Below, piece after piece: positions 34,301-42,380 of a stretch of DNA of 64,000 nucleotides. Each line of letters opens with the position of its first letter. Position 1 is the first letter of the stretch. The position numbers and the translations under genes are program-made. Source of the stretch: Nocardioides cavernae (GTDB lineage Bacteria > Actinomycetota > Actinomycetes > Propionibacteriales > Nocardioidaceae); NCBI RefSeq assembly GCF_016907475.1, contig NZ_JAFBCA010000001.1:1550001-1614000 (forward strand), read 5' to 3'. The notes beneath the pieces are model-generated. The model was not told the origin of the DNA, ran no database searches, and saw only the letters and a program-made list of their open reading frames with translations.

Positions 34301-36073
34301 GTGACTGTGCGCAAGGACACCGCGTACGTCGCGTCCTACCGCACGACCGTGGGTCGCTACTCCGCCACTCCGGGCGCCTTCGCGGCCGCCGACGTGTCGC
34401 GGCCCCCGCTGCGGGTGACCTCGACGGCAGGCGCGTACACCTACGGCACCGGCTTCCCGATCAACTCGACGTCGACCAGCTACCTCGTGGACGTGGTGTT
34501 CGAGAAGGTGCCCCCGACGATCGCCGTTGCGAGCCGCATGCCGGCGCCGGGAGCCATCGGCGTGCCACGCGGCACCACGGTCCGCGTCGGCCTCACCGCC
34601 CCGGTCGCACCTGGCTGGTCACTCGGGATCACCGCCAACGGCTCCGCCGTCACGGGCACGGCCTCGCTCAGCGGTGACGGCACGTCGCTGGTGTGGACGC
34701 CGTCAACGCTGCTGCCGCCCGACACCGATGTCACCGTGACCTTGTCCAGCGCGGTCTCCCAGGATGGCGCCACGCTCCCCACCCAGACATGGACGTTCCG
34801 GACCAGGGGGCCGGAGACCGTGGACCAGCAGACCCTCTTCGGGGACACCGTGCCCCGGATCGAGTCGGCGGATGACGGTGCACCGGTGGAGCTCGGGGTC
34901 GTCCTGGAGCCCAGCCGCAACGGCTTCGTCACCGCGATCCGCTTCTACAAGGGGCCCGGCAACGGTGGCACCCACACCGGCTCGCTGTGGAGCGCCACCG
35001 GTACCCGCCTGGCCGAGGTGACGTTCACGGACGAGACGTCCTCCGGCTGGCAGACGGCCGTGCTGTCGACGCCTGTCGCCGTCCAGGCAGGACAGCGGTA
35101 CGTCGCCTCCTATCTCGCGCCGGCCGGCCACTACTCCTACACGCCGGACTTCTTCACCGGACCGTGGACCACCGGTGATCTCACGGCCCCGGCTGCCGGA
35201 AACGGGCGCTACCTGTACGGCGCGGCAGGCGGCTTCCCGACGTACTCGTGGGGCAGCGCGAACTACTTCGTCGACGTCGTCTTCCAGCGCACGCCGCCCA
35301 CCATCGCCGTCCAGACGCGCACGCCCGAACCGGGGGCGACCGGAGTGACGGTCACGACGAAACCCTCGATCATGCTCTCGGCGCCCCTGGCATCCGGCTG
35401 GACGATGGGCGTTGAGCGCGCCGGGACTGCCGTGGCCGGTGACGCGGCCCTCGACGGCGACGGGTCGACGCTCACCTTCACCCCGACCAGCTCACTACTG
35501 CCCGACACGGACTACACGGTCACCCTCTCGGGCGCGACCTCCACTGAGGGTGCGGTGCTCCCGACGCAGACGTGGACCTTCCGCACGGCCGCCGTCGTGT
35601 CGACCTCGCTCCTCGAAGGAGTCGTGCCGACCGTGCCGTCAGTGAACGACCCCGACCCGGTCGAGCTCGGCACCGTGTTCACGCCGTCGCAGAACGGCAC
35701 CGTCACGGCCGTGAAGTTCTACAAGGGCGCCGGCAACACCGGCACCCACACCGGTTCGGTGTGGAGCACCGATGGCACGCGACTGGGTCAGGTGACCTTC
35801 ACCGGCGAGAGCGCGAGCGGATGGCAGACCGCCGCCTTCGCGACGCCCGTGCCGGTCACGGCCGGGACGCCGTACGTAGTGTCCTACTACGCACCGAATG
35901 GGCACTACTCCGCCACACCGGCCTACTTCGCCACTCCTCGGACCGTCGGCCCGCTGACGGCACCAGCCGGGGACAACGGCCGGTACCGCTACGGGGCGGG
36001 CGGCGGGTTGCCGAACGGGTCGTGGAACTCCACCAACTACTTCGTCGACGTCGTGTTCGCGGCATCGCCCTAG
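31310..36073 (+). CDS. secreted DMFase-like protein with Big_5 and four DUF4082 repeats
   Basis: 1587 aa. Signal peptide (VKVVVLALVAALSALAGPLL, cleavage near ANA-AD, ~45). Residues ~55-530 resemble the C-terminal domain of N,N-dimethylformamidase beta subunit (IYRMGYYQGLGARKI, FLSVGHDEYWSK, FLAGNEGYWKTRY). Then an Ig-like segment (TVTITGPAAGVNQANGQS), followed by DUF4082 domains (each with GVRFYKG..N.GTH.GSLW and GWQT..F) alternating with Big_5 Ig domains. Likely a cell-surface or extracellular protein of the locus; catalysis unproven. ATG 31310 lies close to a GGTGGAG stretch; GTG 31292 is an alternative. Heads a unit running to 39995. Confidence 0.85.
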   Translation: MTSAAGNRRRGLERSWTVKVVVLALVAALSALAGPLLLGGPAPANAADLCAPGGNKIACENSKPGTDSDVWEISGAGDPEIQGFATDISVNVGQRIDFKIDTDASAYTIDIYRMGYYQGLGARKITSVTPSARLPQNQPTCITDLQTDLYDCGNWGVSASWNVPSTAVSGVYIAHIKRSTGDGSHITFIVRDDASTSDVVFQTADPTWQAYNTYGGAYFYGGGAHGRAYKISYNRPVLTRGRENGRDFFMSAEYAMVRFMERNGYDVSYIAGVDSDRHGNLIRNHKVFLSVGHDEYWSKAQRANMEAARDAGVHLQFLAGNEGYWKTRYQPSIDGSNTAYRTLTSYKETWSNAKIDPDAEWTGTFRDPRFAPPSRGAGVPENALIGTQYQVNFSDLAVQVSAAEGKLRLWRNTPLATMSSGTATLAPHTVGYESNEDVDNGHRPDGLVRLSTTTGAVPEYLRDFGNTVTAGTTRHNLTMYKAPSGALVFSAGSVQWTWGLDAVHDSAYAPAPADARMQQAQVNLFADMGVQPSTLMAGLVTSAKSTDTAGPTVTITGPAAGVNQANGQSVTVSGSAADAGGGRVAGVEVSTDGGESWSAATGTTSWSYTFLQRGLGSTPIRVRAMDDSANIGAVATRSFNAQCPCSIFGAEVPKIGAADDPYAVELGVRFVPLADGFVTGVRFYKGAGNGGTHVGSLWSSAGERLSQATFTNESATGWQTVTFPTPVAVAAGQPYVASYTAPQGNYALESWGFSAGSRETGALMVQGGYGAPAGGVFANPGQFPSQSHQNANYYVDVLFTTTDSSALIGLNQAPLPGASSVPTGSTVSARYSKPLAAGTAALTLKDSNGATVAGSTAYDAATRTVTFTPSSPLAGFVKYTAKITGTDTSGNPVSSGDTWSFTTVKPPNPPGVCPCTLFDDSLVPAVYEAADRDAVTLGVRVTPDTNGQVTGIRFYKGVNNTGSHTGTLWAADGTVLATGTFTDESTTGWQTLTFATPVTVRKDTAYVASYRTTVGRYSATPGAFAAADVSRPPLRVTSTAGAYTYGTGFPINSTSTSYLVDVVFEKVPPTIAVASRMPAPGAIGVPRGTTVRVGLTAPVAPGWSLGITANGSAVTGTASLSGDGTSLVWTPSTLLPPDTDVTVTLSSAVSQDGATLPTQTWTFRTRGPETVDQQTLFGDTVPRIESADDGAPVELGVVLEPSRNGFVTAIRFYKGPGNGGTHTGSLWSATGTRLAEVTFTDETSSGWQTAVLSTPVAVQAGQRYVASYLAPAGHYSYTPDFFTGPWTTGDLTAPAAGNGRYLYGAAGGFPTYSWGSANYFVDVVFQRTPPTIAVQTRTPEPGATGVTVTTKPSIMLSAPLASGWTMGVERAGTAVAGDAALDGDGSTLTFTPTSSLLPDTDYTVTLSGATSTEGAVLPTQTWTFRTAAVVSTSLLEGVVPTVPSVNDPDPVELGTVFTPSQNGTVTAVKFYKGAGNTGTHTGSVWSTDGTRLGQVTFTGESASGWQTAAFATPVPVTAGTPYVVSYYAPNGHYSATPAYFATPRTVGPLTAPAGDNGRYRYGAGGGLPNGSWNSTNYFVDVVFAASP
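33238..36066 (+). repeat. four DUF4082 repeats separated by Big_5 domains (within CDS)
   Basis: Intragenic protein-level repeats: DUF4082 copies at roughly 33238-33708, 34045-34505, 34825-35285 and 35605-36066. Each has an FYKG core, GSLW/GTLW/GSVW, a GWQT motif and a terminal YxVDVxF strand. Big_5 domains (SGDTWSFTT-type ends; LPTQTWTFRT) fill the gaps. DNA identity is moderate, so these are old duplications. Confidence 0.75.
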
Positions 36074-36087
36074 GAGGACGGAAGCAC

Positions 36088-38865
36088 ATGACGGTGCAGG
36101 GGGCGCCGCCGACGGCTGTCGGAGCAGAACCGCACGCCGGGGGGCCGGAGCAGCGGACCGACGCACAGGCACTGCGCCGCGACATCGGCCGCGGTGTGGT
36201 CTGGGCAGCGGCCGGCAACATCCTGATGCGGATCGGCGGCATCAGCGTCACCGCCGTGGTGGCGAGGATCCTGTCACCCGAGGAGTTCGGCGTCTTCGCC
36301 ATCGCCCTCGCCGTCTTCGTCGTGGTGACCAGCCTGGCCGAGCTCGGGATGGCGTCAGCGGTGGCCCGCTCGGTCCTGGAGCCCGACGACATCGCCGGCA
36401 CCGTCACGTCCATCTCGCTGATCGTCAGCACGGGTCTGGCGATCCTGATGGCCCTCTCGGCCGGCCCCCTCGCGACGGTGCTCGGCATGCCGGAGGCGGC
36501 CGGTCCGATCCGCGTGATGTCGATCTGCCTGGTGCTGACCGGCATCTTCGCCGTCCCGGGAGCCCAGCTCGTGCGCAACTTCCGGCAGGACCGGATCCTC
36601 CTGGGCACCGTCGCCGGATTCGTTCCGGCCAACGTGGTGCTCATCGTGATGGCCCTGGCCGGACAGGAGGCGATGGCGTTCTCGTGGTCGCGCGTCGTCG
36701 GCCAGGTCGTCACCGGACTCGTCTTCGTGGCCTGCGTCAACCGGCGCTACCGGCCCCAGTGGCGGCGCGAGCTGGTCGGTCCGCTTCTCCGCTTCGGCCT
36801 GCCGCTGTCGCTGGCGAACCTCATCAACTGGACCTTGCTGAACGCCGACTACCTCGTCATGGGCCGCATGCTGAGCGCCGAGCAGATCGGCGTCTACATG
36901 ATCGCCTTCACCGTGGCCAACTGGTCCACCGCCGTGCTGGGCTCGGTCCTCAACGGGGTCGTGCTGCCCGCCTTCGGCCGGGTCAGCCACGACACGGAGC
37001 GATTGGTGGAGTCGCTCGTGTCCGCCACGCGGCTGGTGGGACTCGTCGCCCTCCCGATGTTAGCGACCACCGTGGCCCTCGCCCCAGGACTGGTCCGCAC
37101 GGTCTTCGGCGAGACGTGGGCCGGAGCAGCGCCCGTGCTGGCGGTCCTGGCCGTCTACGGCGTCGCCTTCGCCTTCACCCTCCTCTACGTCAACCTGCTG
37201 GTCGCCATCGGTGCGACGACCAAGCTCCTCGTGGTGCAGGTCGCCTGGGTGAGCGCCCTGGTGCCAGCCATGGTCTGGGGCATCCAGATCGGGGGTCTGG
37301 TCGGGGCTGCATGGGCACACGTGGCCGTCGTGCTCGTGGTCTCGCTCCCCGGCTACCTGTGGGCCCTGCGTTCCCAGCTGGGTCCGCTGCCGGCCGCGCT
37401 CGGGACGACGCTGTTGCGGCCAGCTGGCGCGGCCGCACTGGCGGGCGGGTCCGCCTGGATCGTGGACCGGTGGATCGGCGGCGTCGTGCTCGGCTTCCTC
37501 GCTGGAGGCGTCGTGGCGGTGGTGGTCTACCTCGTCGCGGCCTGGTCGATGATCGAGCAGGACCTACCGGAGGTGGGGAGGTTGGTGCGCAAGGTGCTCC
37601 CTCGCCGACGGTGGTTCGCGCCTCTTGACGCGTCGGAGCGCCCGCTCCGCGTGGGGATCGTCCTGGAAGGGCTCGCGCTGGGCGGGTGTCCGATCAACGC
37701 CATCGACCTTGCACGCACGCTCCGCGCGCGCGGTCACCACGTGGTCGTCATCGCGGTGGATGAGGTGGTGCAGGTCTCGGTGTTGCCCTACGCCGAGGCG
37801 GCCGGGTTCGACGTCGTACGCATTCCGGTCGGCGGCGGCCTGTTCCGGCGCGCGCGCCACCTGCGTCGTGAGGCACGCCGTCACGACCTCGACGTCCTCC
37901 ACGTGTTCGCGGCCTGGTTGGGTCGCAGCGCGGTCCTCGCCTGCGGCCCGAGTCGCCGCCGCGCGGTCGTCGTGCTCAACTGGTTGATGGACAGCGAGTT
38001 CACCACCACGGGTCGTACGTCCCTGGTGGTGGGGACCGGCAGCTTGTACGCGGACGCGCTCGACCGGCACGGCCCTCGCTCGTACCTCCTCGAACCGCCG
38101 GTCGACCTGGCCCGTGACCGGCCCGACCAAGAGGCGGCGAGGGTGTTCCGCCGTGTCCACGACCTCGCTACCGACGACATCCTCCTGGTGCTCGTCGGAC
38201 GAGTCGACGTGCTGACGGCCGCCCAACAGGATCACGGAGTCGCGAAGCTGCCCGGGATCCTGCTCGCGATGGATGCGCTCCTCGAGCGCGACGACCCGTC
38301 GCTGCGCCTCGTCGTGGTCGGCGACGGCAGCGGGATGGCGCAGGTGCGCGAGCGTGCTGAGCAGGTCAACGCCTCGCTGGGCCGGTCGGCCGTGGTCCTC
38401 ACCGGTGCGCTGGCCGACCCCCACCCGGCCTACGCGGCCGCCGACATCGGCCTGGGGATGGGCGGGTCGGCTCTGCGCATGATGGCGCACGCCAAGCCTC
38501 TGGTGGTGCTGGGTGCCGCCGGCTTCAGCCAGCTCTGCTCGCCCGCTACCGTGGACCAGTTCCTCGGCGACGGCTACTACGGCACGCGGGCCCCGGGTCG
38601 GCCGGTGGCCGAGCTCCTCGGCCATCTCGACGCCCTGGCCGACCCGGTCGCTCGGTGCCGGTTGGGAGACTGGGGCCTCGACTTCGTGACCGAGAGGTAC
38701 GGGCTGGAGGCCGGGGCCGATCGCCTGGAGACGATCTATCGCGACAGCCTGGCCCACGACGACTCGTGGTTCGAGCGTCTCGGTGACATGGGACATCTCG
38801 CCGGGCGGAGCCTCCTCGGCAGCCTCAAGCGGCGGCTCGCGCAGAGGCTGCGGGCGCGGTCGTGA
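36088..38865 (+). CDS. flippase (Wzx/MATE-like) fused to a GT4-like glycosyltransferase
   Basis: 925 aa in one frame. Residues ~30-500 contain 12-14 hydrophobic segments with GRGVVWAAAGNILMRIGGIS and VARILSPEEFGVFAIALAVF typical of polysaccharide flippases (MviN/MATE superfamily). From ~512 a soluble GT-B-like domain begins (RVGIVLEGLALGGCPINAID, donor-side AAADIGLGMGGSALRMMAH, VDQFLGDGYYG). Such domains are normally separate proteins. AGGAGG precedes ATG 36088 by 10 nt. No internal start with a good SD is evident at the junction. Could couple export with glycosylation. Confidence 0.85.
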   Translation: MTVQGAPPTAVGAEPHAGGPEQRTDAQALRRDIGRGVVWAAAGNILMRIGGISVTAVVARILSPEEFGVFAIALAVFVVVTSLAELGMASAVARSVLEPDDIAGTVTSISLIVSTGLAILMALSAGPLATVLGMPEAAGPIRVMSICLVLTGIFAVPGAQLVRNFRQDRILLGTVAGFVPANVVLIVMALAGQEAMAFSWSRVVGQVVTGLVFVACVNRRYRPQWRRELVGPLLRFGLPLSLANLINWTLLNADYLVMGRMLSAEQIGVYMIAFTVANWSTAVLGSVLNGVVLPAFGRVSHDTERLVESLVSATRLVGLVALPMLATTVALAPGLVRTVFGETWAGAAPVLAVLAVYGVAFAFTLLYVNLLVAIGATTKLLVVQVAWVSALVPAMVWGIQIGGLVGAAWAHVAVVLVVSLPGYLWALRSQLGPLPAALGTTLLRPAGAAALAGGSAWIVDRWIGGVVLGFLAGGVVAVVVYLVAAWSMIEQDLPEVGRLVRKVLPRRRWFAPLDASERPLRVGIVLEGLALGGCPINAIDLARTLRARGHHVVVIAVDEVVQVSVLPYAEAAGFDVVRIPVGGGLFRRARHLRREARRHDLDVLHVFAAWLGRSAVLACGPSRRRAVVVLNWLMDSEFTTTGRTSLVVGTGSLYADALDRHGPRSYLLEPPVDLARDRPDQEAARVFRRVHDLATDDILLVLVGRVDVLTAAQQDHGVAKLPGILLAMDALLERDDPSLRLVVVGDGSGMAQVRERAEQVNASLGRSAVVLTGALADPHPAYAAADIGLGMGGSALRMMAHAKPLVVLGAAGFSQLCSPATVDQFLGDGYYGTRAPGRPVAELLGHLDALADPVARCRLGDWGLDFVTERYGLEAGADRLETIYRDSLAHDDSWFERLGDMGHLAGRSLLGSLKRRLAQRLRARS

Positions 38866-39995
38866 CCAGGGTGCTGCTGGTCTCGCACGAGGCCTCACTC
38901 ACAGGTGCCCCGCGTATCGCGGCACTCGTCGGTCGAGTCCTCGTCGGCCGAGGGTGCCAGGTTCACATCCTTCTACAAAGACCTGGTCCCCTGAGCGGCG
39001 CGTTCGCCGAGGTCGCACCCACCCGGGTCATGCCGTTCTGGCGCGTCTTGCGGTGGTTGTGGGCCCACCCCGGTGTCCTCCGGTCCCGCGCTGCCGCCCT
39101 TTTCGAGCTCCTGACTGCTGTGGTCATCGTCGCGCTGCGACGTCCCGACCTGGTCTACGTGAACTCGAGCTCGGCAGCTGCTTTCGTGCGTGCCGCGCGG
39201 CTCCTCGGCCGCCGCTCGGTGCTGCATGTCCACGAGTCCGGGCCTGTGCTGAGCCACTTCCTCGCGCGAGTCGGCATCGAGGACCTGACACAGATGGGCG
39301 TTCGACTCGTCGCGTGCTCGCCGAGCGTGGCGGACGATCTCGCACTGCGGGGGACGCCACCCGATGACATCGTGCTCATCCCGTCCATTCCTGACGCTGA
39401 TCGCGTGTTGGCGGGTGCGAGAGCCAGCACGTCGGACGCATCGAAGGCCATCGTCGTCGGCTGCTGTGGTGCCGTCGAACGCCGAAAAGGGGTTGATCTC
39501 TGGCTGGCTGCGGCAGAGGAGCTGGTCCGGGCGCTACCTCCGGGACGAGTGCGCTTCGTCTGGGTGGGCGCTGGAGAACCTCCCCGAGAGGCAGCGACCT
39601 GGCCCTGGGTGACGTTCACCGGGCCGATGGACGATCCATCGAGCGCGATGGCCGACTTCGACATCATGACGTTGCCCTCGCGGGACGACCCGTTCCCGCT
39701 GGTGGTGATGGAGGCGATGCTCCTCGGCAAGCCGGTCGTTGCGTTCGACGTCGGAGGGGTGGCGCACCAGCTCGGTGACACGGGACTCGTGGTCGAGGCG
39801 GGCGATGTCTCTTCGTTCGCCCAGCAGCTGCGGCGACTCGTCGACGACGAGGCGCTACGGGTACGGCTCGGGGAGCTGGCCGCGGCCCGTGCGCGATCGC
39901 TCTTCTCCTGGGAGAAGTTCGAGGCAGGAGTCACTGTCATGCTCGAGGACGCGCCACCCCGGCCGGTCAACGCGAGCGGACCGACTCCTGAGTGA
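38862..39995 (+). CDS. GT4 glycosyltransferase
   Basis: 377 aa. GT-B enzyme with RVLLVSHEASLTGAPRIAAL at the N-terminus, HVHESGPVLSHF, and GCCGAVERRKGVDLWLAAAEEL plus the donor-site TLPSRDDPFPLVVMEAMLLGKPVVA near the C-terminal domain. Retaining sugar transfer from nucleotide sugars. GTG 38862 overlaps the flippase-GT stop. Its last 29 bases overlap the stop region of the convergent wzy-like gene. Somewhat lower GC than its neighbours. Confidence 0.87.
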   Translation: MTRVLLVSHEASLTGAPRIAALVGRVLVGRGCQVHILLQRPGPLSGAFAEVAPTRVMPFWRVLRWLWAHPGVLRSRAAALFELLTAVVIVALRRPDLVYVNSSSAAAFVRAARLLGRRSVLHVHESGPVLSHFLARVGIEDLTQMGVRLVACSPSVADDLALRGTPPDDIVLIPSIPDADRVLAGARASTSDASKAIVVGCCGAVERRKGVDLWLAAAEELVRALPPGRVRFVWVGAGEPPREAATWPWVTFTGPMDDPSSAMADFDIMTLPSRDDPFPLVVMEAMLLGKPVVAFDVGGVAHQLGDTGLVVEAGDVSSFAQQLRRLVDDEALRVRLGELAAARARSLFSWEKFEAGVTVMLEDAPPRPVNASGPTPE

Positions 39996-41280
39996 TGCGT
40001 TGCATCGCGCCGGCGAGGCCGATGAAGAGGAAGAGGCACCCCGCCGTCTGGGGGAAGGCGAACGCGTCGAAGAACGCCAACCCGAACCCGCCGGCCGCGA
40101 CGGAGGCGAGCACGGCCTGGGCGTACTGCGCGTGCTCCTCGCGGCCGCCCTCGAGCTGGAGGGTCCTGCGGGCCGTCCGGGCGCTGACCAGGCCGCACAC
40201 GATGAGCGCGAGGAGCGACACGAGGCCGAGGAGACCGGCCTCGATCGTCATGCCGAGGTAGGCATTGTCGAGGATCCAGTACTTCGGCAGGAACGTGCCG
40301 AATCCCTTCCCGACGAGGGGGGACTCGGCGATGAACGCGCCGGCGATGTCGTAGCTGCCGGTCCGCGAGGAAATGCTCGGGTCCTGGTCGGCGTTGGAGA
40401 ACAAACCCTGGATCGCACCGAGCAATCCCGGGACGGTGACGTACAGGACCGTGCTGACGACAGCCAGGAAACCCAGCGCACGGAGCCGCTGCTGCAGGTT
40501 CCAGGACAGGGCGAGCACGATCGCACCCGCCAGCGCGCAGATGTAGGCCGAGCGTGACATGGAGAAGAAGATCGAGGCGATCATCGCGACCAGCATCGCG
40601 CGGAACAGCCACCGGAAGCGTGACTGCACGGAGGCGCACACCGTGACGAGGGGGAGGGCCATCCCGAGCACGACGCCGTACTCGATCGGGCTCATCGACG
40701 TCCCGCTCGGCCGGATGCGACCGGAGCGCGTGCCGAGCGTCCACCCCTCGGTCCCTGCGGTGAGACCGGGGATCCGGATGCGGTCGACGAAGAGCTCACC
40801 CGTGACGTACTGCGCCAGGCCGAGCAGGGCGACCAGTCCCGCGGCGAACGCCAGCCTGCGGAGGACGACCACGAGTCGGTCGAAGTCGCTGATCCCGTCA
40901 CAGGCGAGCAGCACGACCCCGGCCAGGCTGATCAGCCGCAGCAGGCCCGAGTCGGCCGTGCTGATCTCGTCGCCGGGCAGCGGTCCGGCCATGGCGTGGG
41001 CGTAGGCCACCAGCAACACCAGGACCATGCCGAGCATCGCCGCCCGGACGGTCCGGGCGCGTCCGTCGGATGGCTCCGAGCGACGGACCGTGTGCCACGC
41101 CCAGTAGAGGAAGACGCCGATGCCGAACAGGGTGGCGGGGCTGCCGGCGCTCCCCAGGGCGCTGACGACCATCGGGGAGGGGATGAACCACAGCAGGCAG
41201 ACGTAGACGGTCACGAGCGCGGCGGCGTCGATCCCGCCGCTGCGGGCGACGCCGATGCGCTCCGGGGCCGCGAGCGTCAC
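39967..41280 (-). CDS. O-antigen ligase/polymerase-like membrane protein (Wzy-like)
   Basis: 437 aa with about 10-12 hydrophobic segments (VTVYVCLLWFIPSPMVVSAL, LFRAMLVAMIASIFFSMSRS, GLLGLVSLLALIVCGLVSA) and a large extracytoplasmic loop typical of the Wzy_C/O-Antigen_lig superfamily, including SGTSMSPIEYGVVLG and GKGFGTFLPKYW. Polymerises repeat units on undecaprenyl diphosphate outside the membrane. GTG 41280 overlaps the Wzz-like stop; overlaps 29 nt with the convergent GT4 3' end. Last gene of the minus-strand operon from 45168. Confidence 0.8.
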   Translation of the reverse strand: MTLAAPERIGVARSGGIDAAALVTVYVCLLWFIPSPMVVSALGSAGSPATLFGIGVFLYWAWHTVRRSEPSDGRARTVRAAMLGMVLVLLVAYAHAMAGPLPGDEISTADSGLLRLISLAGVVLLACDGISDFDRLVVVLRRLAFAAGLVALLGLAQYVTGELFVDRIRIPGLTAGTEGWTLGTRSGRIRPSGTSMSPIEYGVVLGMALPLVTVCASVQSRFRWLFRAMLVAMIASIFFSMSRSAYICALAGAIVLALSWNLQQRLRALGFLAVVSTVLYVTVPGLLGAIQGLFSNADQDPSISSRTGSYDIAGAFIAESPLVGKGFGTFLPKYWILDNAYLGMTIEAGLLGLVSLLALIVCGLVSARTARRTLQLEGGREEHAQYAQAVLASVAAGGFGLAFFDAFAFPQTAGCLFLFIGLAGAMQRITQESVRSR

Positions 41281-42080
41281 GATGCCTCGCCGCGCTGGTC
41301 ACGCCTCCCGCGCCGCTTGAGCAGGCGTGCTGTCACCTCGACCTGGGCGGCGCGGTCGGGGTCGCGTCCGTCAGGGGCTGGCGCGTCCACGTGGACGGGG
41401 TGCAGCGAGACAGGGGCCGACGCCCCGGCGTCGTCATCGGCGACCGTGTCCTCCGGGCTGGGACTGCGTCGGCCGGTGAGCCATCCGTCGACGAGGGCGA
41501 TCAGGAGCAGGCCCAGCCCGCCAAGGCCCGCCATGGTCATCAGCGCCGACCGGATCATCGCCTTTTTCGTGGTCGCGGGCACCTCGTCACGGGTGAGCAC
41601 CACCGACGTCACCTGCTCGCCGGCCGGGAGGTCCAGCTCGCTCTGCATCTTCTCCAGCTCCACCGGGACGCGGTCGGTGAGCGTCTTCAGGGCTTCGATG
41701 GCCACGTCGGGTGCGGGTGCCTCCACCGTGAACACGATGATCGGCGCGCTGTTGGTGAAGTCGGGCGTGATCTCGAACGTCGTACCGGTGGGGTAGGTCT
41801 CGCCGAAGGTGTCCGCGATCTTCTTGGACGTCAACGCCCGCACCACCACGTCGCGGGCCTGGCTGACCCCACCCAGGACGAGGTAGGGGTTCGCCTGCGT
41901 CATCGCTCCCGTCGGGTCCTGGGCCTGGGCGGGCGGGAAGACCAGGACGGTGGCCGTCGCCTCGTAGGTCTCTCCTGTGCGCTGCGCGACGAGGAGCGTC
42001 GCCCCGAGGGTCAGCACCGCCAGGGCGAGGACGAGGTACCAGCGGCGGCGCAACGATCGCCACACGACCCGCATCTCCAT
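41277..42080 (-). CDS. Wzz/YveK-like chain-length determinant
   Basis: 267 aa. Membrane helices near both ends of the periplasmic region (YLVLALAVLTLGATLLVA ~15-32; MTMAGLGGLGLLLIALVDG ~180-198) and a soluble segment between. A basic/acidic cytoplasmic tail follows; there is no Walker ATPase or tyrosine cluster, so it is a Wzz without a fused BY-kinase. Sets polymer length with the Wzy-like neighbour. Good SD (GGGAGAG) before ATG 42080. Confidence 0.72.
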   Translation of the reverse strand: MEMRVVWRSLRRRWYLVLALAVLTLGATLLVAQRTGETYEATATVLVFPPAQAQDPTGAMTQANPYLVLGGVSQARDVVVRALTSKKIADTFGETYPTGTTFEITPDFTNSAPIIVFTVEAPAPDVAIEALKTLTDRVPVELEKMQSELDLPAGEQVTSVVLTRDEVPATTKKAMIRSALMTMAGLGGLGLLLIALVDGWLTGRRSPSPEDTVADDDAGASAPVSLHPVHVDAPAPDGRDPDRAAQVEVTARLLKRRGRRDQRGEAS

Positions 42081-42101
42081 GGCTGCTCTCCCGCCCCTGG
42101 C

Positions 42102-42380
42102 TCAGCCGCCGGTGCGGCGGTCGTCGATGAAGTCGGTCAGGGTGCCCACGCTCTCGAACACCTCGCCGGTGAAGTCCTCGTCCTCGATGACGATGTCGAA
42201 GCGGTCCTCGAGGGCGGCCGCCAGCTCGACCACCCCGAGCGAGTCGAGCTCCGGGAGCTCGCCGAAGAGCCGCGTGCCACGGTTGATCGACTCCGCGCGG
42301 TCCTCGATGCCGAGGGTGCGGGTGAGCACCTCGACCACTCCGGGGAGCGTGTCGGCGAGCGTGTGTGCAGGCTGGGTCAT
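42102..42380 (-). CDS. acyl carrier protein (first of two)
   Basis: 92 aa. DSL motif with phosphopantetheine-accepting Ser47 (ELPELDSLGVVELAAALE). Four-helix ACP pattern and acidic. Sits between a Wzz-like gene and a PLP decarboxylase whose stop it overlaps, with an AMP-forming ligase upstream. This trio (carrier, ligase, decarboxylase) resembles BtrI/BtrJ/BtrK. Needs modification by a PPTase such as the AcpS at 51412. Confidence 0.9.
   Translation of the reverse strand: MTQPAHTLADTLPGVVEVLTRTLGIEDRAESINRGTRLFGELPELDSLGVVELAAALEDRFDIVIEDEDFTGEVFESVGTLTDFIDDRRTGG

Noticed and set aside
35572..36087. Upstream extension of the flippase-GT frame
   Set aside because: It overlaps the DUF4082 coding part of the giant gene in another frame; ATG 36088 has a good SD and the flippase N-terminus.
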